Below, piece by piece: positions 8,163 to 13,234 of a stretch of 13,234 nucleotides of DNA. Source of the DNA: Candidatus Cloacimonadota bacterium (GTDB lineage: Bacteria; Cloacimonadota; Cloacimonadia; Cloacimonadales; TCS61); contig QMNP01000019.1 in the NCBI GenBank assembly GCA_003647825.1, positions 1 through 13,234 of the forward strand, in the 5' to 3' direction. The notes under the pieces are model-generated. The model did not search any database, was not told the origin of the DNA, and saw only the letters and a list, made by a program, of their open reading frames with translations. The position numbers and the translations under genes are program-made. The stretch's first letter is position 1. Each line of letters opens with the position of its first letter.

Positions 8163-8330
8163 TTATCCTCCAAAATTTTATTATAAATTACACCACAATA
8201 CTATGTTTAGCACTGATCTGGACTGAATCTGCAATGATTGAATCTGCTGTCAAGTGGGAAACCACAAATTTTTCATATTAGCAAAAATAATAGTTCAAAG
8301 ATTTGCATGGACATAAAAAAATTATCGTCA

Positions 8331-8355
8331 TTTTTCTTTGTCACCCAAAGAAAAA
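8331..8355. repeat. Perfect 10-bp inverted repeat
   Basis: TTTTTCTTTG and CAAAGAAAAA are perfect inverted arms around TCACC. No T tract follows on either strand, so it is not an obvious terminator. The same stretch encodes a VTQRK-like peptide seen in many spuriously predicted small proteins, as I recall, which suggests a widespread repeat. Confidence 0.5.
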
Positions 8356-8514
8356 CAGAAGCAAAAAGAAATTGCCCGTATATTAGACTTTTGATTTGTT
8401 ATCCTCGTCAGAACGAAAATTGATAAACTCGCGATCCTACAGATAACTCAAGCAGTATCAAACGTTCTTCCTACGGCACAAATACTCAAAAGCCATATGA
8501 AGGAGACAATATTT

Positions 8515-8543
8515 AAAAAGCTCCCATGCATTTCTGCATGGGA
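8515..8543 (-). terminator. Minus-strand hairpin terminator after the hydratase gene
   Basis: TCCCATGCA (8522-8530) pairs perfectly with TGCATGGGA (8535-8543) around a 4-base loop. On the minus strand the stem is followed by GC then five T. It lies about 340 bases beyond the stop of the hydratase gene at 8886 and would prevent read-through into lemA. The T tract is short, so efficiency is uncertain, and the hairpin may instead be one unit of a dispersed palindrome family. Confidence 0.55.
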
Positions 8544-8687
8544 ACTAGTTAGTTATATCTAATGAATTAGTGCTGAAACACACTGCGACTTGTTTTATAA
8601 TTCATTGTCCTTTGTTTCTATAAACCATTACAAAAGTCCAGCAAAGCAAGAAGCCCAATACAAAATTCGCAGGGATTTGCTATTTTT

Positions 8688-8719
8688 TCTCATTCCCAAA
8701 CAGGAGTTTAGGAATGAGA
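8688..8719. repeat. Long palindrome, 13 paired bases with one mismatch
   Basis: TCTCATTCC (8688-8696) pairs with GGAATGAGA (8711-8719). After a C/A mismatch, AAAC pairs with GTTT around the loop AGGA. A T6 run precedes it on the plus strand, so on the minus strand an A run follows. It is therefore not a terminator in either direction. It resembles REP-like dispersed elements built on a CCCAAAC/GTTTGGG core. Confidence 0.55.
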
Positions 8720-8885
8720 TATTATGGAAGATTGGTATTTAACAGAACCATTGCGAAGGTCGAGAAAAGCAAGATGTTCGATAACCATTGGTTAGCAGAA
8801 AGAGTTCCAGCATCGTTTGTAACCAAGCCGATACATAATTCACAAGGTTTTTGTCTTTTGCGTTTTAGCGTATTTTTCGGCAAAT

Positions 8886-10664
8886 CTAATTCTCCTTTAC
8901 CCAGTTTATCAAACCTTTCTTCTCGAAGATCGCCATCAATTCTTTTGGAAGTGGAGCAAATTTAAATTCATTTTCGTTAATCCTCACGAATCCATTTTCC
9001 AAACTAACTTCAACTTTGTCACCTTGGTTGTATGCATCTACAACTTCCGGTAATACAATAATTGGAAGACCTTGATTTACTGATGAGCGGTAGAAAATAC
9101 GATTAACAGATTTAACAATAACTGCTTTTACTCCGGCGTGAGCCAACCCAACAGCAGGATGTTCTCGAGAGCTGCCGCAGCCGAAGTTTTCTCCAGCGAT
9201 AACTACATCACCAGCTTGCACTTTTTTTGTGAAATTTTCATCGAAATCTACAAACAGATATGGCATGATAGCCTCAGGATCGGAGCTAAGAACTTGATAT
9301 GTGAGATTTCCGGCAAACATCTGGTCAGTATTCAGATTATCTACATCAGCGTAATTCCAAGTTGTTTCTGCTCTTCTATTGTCATCTGGCTGGATATCCA
9401 CGGTTGTGCTTTGTGCTTTTGGATATGGATATTTATCTGCAAAAGCTTTTCCACGCGGATCTGTGATCTCTCCGGTGATTGCACTGTAAGCTACGCAGGC
9501 AGGAGAAGCCAGATATATCTGAGCTTCTTTGTTTCCCATGCGGCCTTTGAAATTACGATTAGCAGTGGAAATTACAGTGTAACCATCAGCAGGAATTCCT
9601 TGTCCTGTTCCCAGACATGGTCCGCAGGAAACTGCCAGTACACTGGCGCCTGCGTTCATGAGTTTGGTGGTTAAACCTTCTTCGATCATTTGCAGATAAA
9701 TTTCTTTGGAAGCTGGAATCACCAAAAGTTGGAAACCGTCGGCAACCTTCTTTCCATCCAAGATTTCTGCAGCGATGCGGATATCTTCCAAACGTCCATT
9801 TGTACAGGTTCCAATGAGTCCCTGATTCAGCTTTGTTCCCTGAACTTCGGAAACAGCTTTCACGTTATCCACATGATGAGGAGCTGCTACAAGCGGAAAT
9901 ATCTCATTTAAATTGATCTCAATTTCTCGTTCATATTTTGCATCTGCATCAGCCCAAATGCCGTTCACAATTTTTTCTCCAAGAAAATCTTCCAGAACTT
10001 CATCAGGTGGAAAAACTGCATTTTTAGCACCCATTTCCGAAGCAAGATTAGAAAGAGTCATTCTTTGCGAAATTGAGAGGGTTTTCACACCTTCACCATG
10101 AAACTCAATGCTCATATAATTTGCTCCAGCAGAACCGATCATACCGATGATCCAAAGCGAAATGTCTTTAGCATAAACTCCGGGCTGAAGTTTCCCATTT
10201 AGAGTGATCTTCATTGATTCGGGAACACGGAACCAAGTTTCTCCTCGCTTCCAAATTCCTGCAGATTCAGTTCTATCGATTCCAGCAGCAAGAGCATTGA
10301 AAGCACCGGCTGTACAAGTATGACTGTCACTTCCCACAATGATCATGGCAGGTTTTGCATGATAGCTCATCATTTGATGACAGATTCCTTCTCCTACATC
10401 GTGGAATTTCTTAATTCCCTGATTTTTTACAAAATCACGGATCGTTTGATACTGATTCGCCAGTTTGGCATTTGTTGGTGGCGCATTGTGATCGAGAACA
10501 ACCAGAAGCTGATCAGGATCGGCAACTTTTACACCGCCCATTTTATTGAACGTATTCTTGATACTGGCAGTATTATCGTGTGTTAGAACAATATCCGGTT
10601 TACGAAAAACTATAGCACCAGTTTCTGCACCCAGTATTTTTTCTACAAAAGTCTTTCCGTTCAT
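8886..10664 (-). CDS. Fused LeuC-LeuD-type hydro-lyase (isopropylmalate/homoaconitate dehydratase family)
   Basis: This 592-residue protein belongs to the aconitase superfamily with large and small subunits in one chain. Residues 1-410 are LeuC-like: VLTHDNTAS (26-34), VLDHNAPP (56-63), GSDSHTCTAGAFNALAAG (111-128) and GTCTNGRLED (285-294). Cys287 plus Cys347 and Cys350 in SCGPC bind the 4Fe-4S cluster. After a linker, 438-592 is the LeuD-like swivel domain with NLNTDQMF (443-450), GENFGCGSSREHP (491-503) carrying the catalytic serine, and a C-terminal NWVKEN. The CTNGR form marks the IPM isomerase/homoaconitase branch rather than classical aconitase (CTNSS). Most bacteria use two separate chains of about 420-470 and 165-200 residues. 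Substrate is open: 2-isopropylmalate, citramalate, homocitrate or citrate. AGGAGG lies 7 bases before the ATG. Confidence 0.9.
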   Translation of the reverse strand: MNGKTFVEKILGAETGAIVFRKPDIVLTHDNTASIKNTFNKMGGVKVADPDQLLVVLDHNAPPTNAKLANQYQTIRDFVKNQGIKKFHDVGEGICHQMMSYHAKPAMIIVGSDSHTCTAGAFNALAAGIDRTESAGIWKRGETWFRVPESMKITLNGKLQPGVYAKDISLWIIGMIGSAGANYMSIEFHGEGVKTLSISQRMTLSNLASEMGAKNAVFPPDEVLEDFLGEKIVNGIWADADAKYEREIEINLNEIFPLVAAPHHVDNVKAVSEVQGTKLNQGLIGTCTNGRLEDIRIAAEILDGKKVADGFQLLVIPASKEIYLQMIEEGLTTKLMNAGASVLAVSCGPCLGTGQGIPADGYTVISTANRNFKGRMGNKEAQIYLASPACVAYSAITGEITDPRGKAFADKYPYPKAQSTTVDIQPDDNRRAETTWNYADVDNLNTDQMFAGNLTYQVLSSDPEAIMPYLFVDFDENFTKKVQAGDVVIAGENFGCGSSREHPAVGLAHAGVKAVIVKSVNRIFYRSSVNQGLPIIVLPEVVDAYNQGDKVEVSLENGFVRINENEFKFAPLPKELMAIFEKKGLINWVKEN

Positions 10665-10687
10665 CTAAGAACCTCCTAAAATATTAT

Positions 10688-10716
10688 TTGACAAAAAATT
10701 ATTATTATTATTATCG
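10688..10716 (+). promoter_or_regulatory. Candidate sigma-70 promoter for the small RNA
   Basis: A perfect -35 box TTGACA (10688-10693) is followed by an A/T-only spacer. A -10 box could be TATTAT (10709-10714, 15-base spacer) or TTATCG (10711-10716, 17-base spacer). Either puts the transcription start near 10719-10723, exactly where the hairpins begin. The weak point is the -10 box. Confidence 0.45.
10698..10714. repeat. (ATT)5 trinucleotide microsatellite
   Basis: Five ATT units plus AT lie between the -35 and -10 positions of the candidate small-RNA promoter. They are also in the leader of the hydratase gene on the other strand. Copy-number change would alter promoter spacing by three bases at a time. 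Confidence 0.75.
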
Positions 10717-10718
10717 GA

Positions 10719-10778
10719 ACCAATCCAGTTATCTGGAGGTGGATGGCGAAAGCCATTGCCCCCGCAAGGGGGTTTTTT
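10719..10778 (+). ncRNA. Candidate three-hairpin small RNA convergent with the DUF3800 gene
   Basis: Three hairpins follow each other with 2-base spacers. Hairpin 1 is ACC, an AA bulge, TCCAG, loop TTAT, CTGGA, GGT (10719-10740). Hairpin 2 is ATGGC, GAAA, GCCAT (10743-10756). Hairpin 3 is CCCCC, GCAA, GGGGG (10759-10772), followed by six T. Two GNRA tetraloops and the T tract occur only when read on the plus strand, which fixes the direction. A TTGACA box sits at the right distance upstream. No plus-strand gene follows, so this is a stand-alone transcript, not a leader. Its end meets the stop codon of the DUF3800 gene on the opposite strand. Several structured RNA motifs near DUF3800 genes have been reported from comparative genomics; I cannot tell whether this is one of them. 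Confidence 0.6.
10758..10778 (+). terminator. Intrinsic terminator of the small RNA
   Basis: Five uninterrupted C-G pairs around a GCAA tetraloop, followed by TTTTTT. It is the third hairpin of the candidate RNA. The T tract overlaps the TAA stop (10777-10779) of the gene on the opposite strand. On the minus strand the stem lacks a following T run, so it acts only for plus transcription. Confidence 0.75.
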
Positions 10779-11559
10779 ATGGCAATTTTTTCATACCATA
10801 TCCAAAAAGTTTATTACCTTTTTTGTAATACTTAGATTGAATTACTTCAATAATTTTATCCCCAAAAACTTCTTTTGTCTTTTTCTGAAAATCTAAGTGC
10901 AACAGAAACTGTCTTCTGGATGGATGCGCAATGAGATCAGCCAACTGCAATCCATCGATATTAGCAATTTTAGGTTTAACTTTTATTTGTTTTGAAGTAA
11001 GATATTTATGGAATTTTAAGGATTCAATATATTCAGTTCCGTTATGATACAAGTGCGAAAATGATTTTTTTAGTCGGATGTCTTCTTTCCCTCCACGGGA
11101 TTCAATTAGAACATCACCTTGGACATCATTATCTTCTAAATGGAATAGATACCTTTCCATTAGTATAGCTAAACAATAATGATAAGGATCATATTTCCAA
11201 ATTTGATAAATTTCTTTATGTTCTTTTTTATCAATTAAGATAGTAATTATTTTATAATTCCATTTAGATAATTTTTCTAAAATGGTTTTATTAAAAAGTT
11301 GTTCTATCTCAGGATCGCGAAGTTTTTCGAAAGGATGTTTCTTGTTAACAATTTCTTTTCGATGAAAAATTATCGGATCATCCGGATGTTGACCAAGAAT
11401 ATTGTTTTTAATCTCTTCCATTTCAGGATGCAAAACTTCTCTGACATAATTCAAAGAAATAATCACGCCCGTTAATGTAAGAAAACGATGATTGAGATTA
11501 GCTGAACTGTTCAGATCAGAATTCCCTGTTTCATCTATGTATATCCTATATTTATTCAT
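10777..11559 (-). CDS. DUF3800 domain protein
   Basis: This 260-residue soluble protein has no signal peptide. It opens with YRIYIDETGNSD, the DUF3800 signature with acidic residues in an RNase H-like first strand. It continues with FLTLTGVIIS (27-36), then IIFHRKEIVNK (63-73), then IITILIDKKEH, then DVLIESRGGKED and near the C terminus IDGLQLADLIAHPSRR, a conserved DUF3800 block. The spaced Asp/Glu residues suggest a metal-dependent nuclease fold, but no activity is established for the family as far as I know. Such genes are patchily distributed and often horizontally acquired. Here one splits two hydratase paralogs and converges on a small-RNA candidate. The ribosome binding site is weak (ACGGAAT), unlike the strong sites of the neighbouring genes. 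Confidence 0.88.
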   Translation of the reverse strand: MNKYRIYIDETGNSDLNSSANLNHRFLTLTGVIISLNYVREVLHPEMEEIKNNILGQHPDDPIIFHRKEIVNKKHPFEKLRDPEIEQLFNKTILEKLSKWNYKIITILIDKKEHKEIYQIWKYDPYHYCLAILMERYLFHLEDNDVQGDVLIESRGGKEDIRLKKSFSHLYHNGTEYIESLKFHKYLTSKQIKVKPKIANIDGLQLADLIAHPSRRQFLLHLDFQKKTKEVFGDKIIEVIQSKYYKKGNKLFGYGMKKLP

Positions 11560-11574
11560 TTGTTTATTCCGTCA

Positions 11575-11604
11575 ATTTCAAATTCCTCATTTCAAATTTC
11601 AAAT
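11575..11604. repeat. Three copies of ATTTCAAAT upstream of the DUF3800 gene
   Basis: ATTTCAAAT occurs at 11575-11583, 11589-11597 and 11596-11604, the last two overlapping by one base. They fill the short gap between the stop of the upstream hydratase gene and the DUF3800 start. They could be a junction scar, a regulator site, or simple low-complexity DNA. Confidence 0.6.
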
Positions 11605-13234
11605 TAACTAAGCAATCCATCTCTCAGATAAATTTCCATCTGAACATCAAAGAATTTACTGATCTCAACTTTCTTGCCATTTTCCAGATTTTCAATTATT
11701 CCATTTTCAATATCGATTTTCACTTTATCTCTTTGTTTGAGCTGCAGCTCATCAATATTAGTATAAGTTAAAATTGGAAAGGCAGCATTAATGGCATTTC
11801 GCTCATAAATTGCACCAAAAGATTCAGCCAAAATTAGTTGAACACCAAGCGATTTAAAACAATCTACAGCTTGCTGACGCGAACTTCCAGCACCAAAATT
11901 CTTTCCTGTGATAACGATATCTCCGGATTCTGCCTTTGAGGCAAAGTCTTTCCAACCTTCCAGATTATCGAATGTATATTGTCCCATTTCATTGATGTCA
12001 GTGATAGTAAGATAACGATTATGGAAGATCATATCGGTATCTATATCATCTTTATCGATCAACCAGACTTTTCCTTCTATAATAGTAGATTTTTCTGAAA
12101 CTGCTTTTTCTTTCTTGGAAACTTCTGCTTTTTCAATTTTTTCTGTAGTTTTAAATTCTGCCGGCTTTTCCGGAATTTTATCTGGAGATGTAACATAACC
12201 TGCGATTGTTGAGGCTGCTACTTCTGCTGGAGAGCCAAGAAAAACTTTCCCCTTTCCCTGTTTACCTGCAAAGTTTCTATTTCCTGTGCTTATCGTTACT
12301 TCTCCGGGTCCGTTTTGCCCGATCTGCCCGGCGGCACAACCTGCACAACCTGCATTTCCAATTAAGGCTCCAGCACTTTTAAAAATATCAATTATTCCTT
12401 CTTCCAAACATTGATTCCAAACTTCATCTGTGGAAGGAACTATTTTCAAAATAACTCCGGGAGCTGTTTTCTTTCCTTTCAGAATTTTTGCAACTTCCCG
12501 CATATCCTCGATTCTGCCATTTGTACAACTTCCAATAAAACCGGAATCGATCTTTGTCTGGAAGACTTCATCAATACTTACGGAATCATCAGGATGACCC
12601 GGACGCGACACCATTGGCACAAATTTGGAAATATCCAATTCCAGTTCCTGATCGTAAACAGCATCTTTATCTGCTTCAACTTTCGTAAGTTTCTTCCCTG
12701 AACGAGTTTCGCAGTATTCCATCACAGCATCCGAAGGAGTAATAAGTACAATTATTGCTCCCATCTCTGTTGCCATTGACGAGATTGTGATCCTTTCATC
12801 TAAAGTGAGTTTCTCGACTTCTTCACCATACAATTCTACAGCGTAACCAAGAAGTGTATTAGCTCCAAACTTATTCAGCAAGTTCAGCACAATATCTTTG
12901 GCATAGATATTTCGGGGACGTTTGCCTGTGAAAGTTAATTTAACTGATTTCGGAACTTTAAACCAGCTTTTTCCACTTGCCCAGGCTGCAGCAATGTCCT
13001 GATCTCCCATTCCCTGTCCGAAAGCACCAATTGAACCTAAAATATTAGCGTGAGAATCTGTGGAAATAAAAGTACACCCGGGAGTTGCTAATCCTTTATC
13101 TATTACAAGATGCGTTCCAATACCGGAATTTACATCATAAACTTTTATCCCTTTTTCTCGTGCATACATTCGACAAAATTGCTGACTTGTAGCGTATTTT
13201 GGATCAGAGGTTGTTGGATAGCAGTCAAAAGTGA
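11604..13234 (-). CDS. Second fused LeuC-LeuD-type hydro-lyase (5' end outside window)
   Basis: The frame stays open to the window edge, so the N terminus is missing; 542 residues are visible. An internal ATG at 13169 is not the start, because TFDCYPTTSDPKYATSQQFC precedes it in frame. Counted from that ATG, the large domain shows CTFISTDSHANILGSIGAFG (32-51), KSWFKVPKSVK (67-77), GSCTNGRIEDM with Cys215, and CAGC with Cys275 and Cys278 as cluster ligands. A charged Lys/Glu/Ser linker (about 330-362) leads to the small domain: DIDTDMIFHNRYLTITD (375-391) and GKNFGAGSSRQQA (422-434). It has the same fused layout as the protein at 8886-10664 but differs in the active-site surroundings (STDSHAN versus GSDSHTC, RYLTIT versus NLTYQ). 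The two are therefore old paralogs, probably with different substrates. CTNGR again argues for the isopropylmalate/homoaconitate branch. Confidence 0.88.
   Translation of the reverse strand, partial: TFDCYPTTSDPKYATSQQFCRMYAREKGIKVYDVNSGIGTHLVIDKGLATPGCTFISTDSHANILGSIGAFGQGMGDQDIAAAWASGKSWFKVPKSVKLTFTGKRPRNIYAKDIVLNLLNKFGANTLLGYAVELYGEEVEKLTLDERITISSMATEMGAIIVLITPSDAVMEYCETRSGKKLTKVEADKDAVYDQELELDISKFVPMVSRPGHPDDSVSIDEVFQTKIDSGFIGSCTNGRIEDMREVAKILKGKKTAPGVILKIVPSTDEVWNQCLEEGIIDIFKSAGALIGNAGCAGCAAGQIGQNGPGEVTISTGNRNFAGKQGKGKVFLGSPAEVAASTIAGYVTSPDKIPEKPAEFKTTEKIEKAEVSKKEKAVSEKSTIIEGKVWLIDKDDIDTDMIFHNRYLTITDINEMGQYTFDNLEGWKDFASKAESGDIVITGKNFGAGSSRQQAVDCFKSLGVQLILAESFGAIYERNAINAAFPILTYTNIDELQLKQRDKVKIDIENGIIENLENGKKVEISKFFDVQMEIYLRDGLLS

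Larger units (their letters stand above)
8163..8885. other. Gene-free, palindrome- and repeat-rich spacer
   Basis: These 723 bases lie between lemA and the fused hydratase. The short open frames in either strand lack family features and ribosome binding sites. The region holds three hairpin-forming inverted repeats (8331-8355, 8515-8543, 8688-8719). It also holds stretches that look like decayed interspersed repeats: CATTGCGAAGGTCGAG near 8749, and the TTTTGCGTTTTAGCG segment near 8857. The reverse strand of 8720-8885 reads like remnant non-coding repeat rather than protein. The lemA promoter must lie at its left end. Confidence 0.6.

Noticed and set aside
8238..8423. 61-codon plus-strand frame containing VTQRK-like text
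   Set aside because: It runs across a perfect inverted repeat in the repeat-rich spacer, has no ribosome binding site, and resembles artefactual small proteins from a widespread repeat.
8688..8719. Intrinsic terminator at the long palindrome
   Set aside because: The T6 run precedes the stem on the plus strand and becomes A6 after it on the minus strand, so neither direction has the required T tract.
8714..8965. 83-codon plus-strand frame
   Set aside because: It begins inside a palindrome and overlaps the 3' end of the hydratase gene on the opposite strand; no motif supports it.
9138..9674. 178-codon plus-strand frame antisense to the hydratase
   Set aside because: The opposite strand encodes a clear aconitase-family protein with all cluster cysteines; this is an antisense shadow with an unlikely Cys/Ser/Ile-rich composition.
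10665..10776. Minus-strand leader or riboswitch for the hydratase gene
   Set aside because: The stems can be drawn on the minus strand too, but the GNRA loops, the T tract and the TTGACA box all occur in plus orientation, and no known leader motif (for example T-box) is visible on the minus strand.
13167..13169. ATG at 13169 as start of the second hydratase
   Set aside because: The frame continues upstream to the window edge with good family-like sequence, so this methionine is internal.
1..13234. CRISPR array, tRNA, rRNA, transposase or integrase genes
   Set aside because: No regularly spaced repeats, cloverleaf-like sequence, rRNA-like stretch or recombinase motif was found by eye on either strand.

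Overview
The window (13,234 bp, AT-rich, even codon use) is bacterial chromosomal DNA from a Gram-negative-like, probably anaerobic organism. Gene content (CPA2 antiporter with EIIA and CBS partners, a bacterial SLC12-like transporter, a LemA/TPM operon, fused LeuC-LeuD-type hydratases) would suit a member of the FCB superphylum such as Cloacimonadota. That placement is inference from style and gene content; there is no rRNA or marker gene here to prove it.

Layout. (1) 1-576, minus: 5' part of a class-V aminotransferase / cysteine-desulfurase-like protein, truncated by the window edge. (2) 577-933: divergent intergenic region with a small inverted repeat. (3) 934-3498, plus: compact three-gene operon of a PTS EIIA-like protein, a Kef/NhaA-superfamily cation:proton antiporter and a two-CBS-domain protein, which reads as a transporter with two putative regulatory partners. 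(4) 3613-5841, minus: SLC12/CCC-like amino-acid or cation-chloride transporter, convergent with the operon. (5) 6125-8162, minus: LemA, then a membrane TPM-domain protein, then a secreted or anchored TPM protein with a Gly-rich tail, tightly coupled and closed by an intrinsic terminator at 5940-5976. (6) 8163-8885: 720 bp without a credible gene, rich in palindromes and repeat-like sequence, including a second minus-strand terminator. (7) 8886-13234, minus: two paralogous large+small-subunit fusions of the isopropylmalate/homoaconitate hydratase family. They are separated by a DUF3800 gene and a short intergenic region.

The most interesting spot is 10680-10780. On the plus strand, facing the 3' end of the DUF3800 gene, there is a TTGACA promoter box, a run of three hairpins (two with GNRA tetraloops), and a T6 tract that overlaps the DUF3800 stop codon. 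This looks like a complete small-RNA gene about 60 nt long, paired with a DUF3800 protein of unknown function and lodged between two metabolic paralogs. An (ATT)5 microsatellite sits in its promoter spacer. No CRISPR array, transposase, tRNA or rRNA was recognised.
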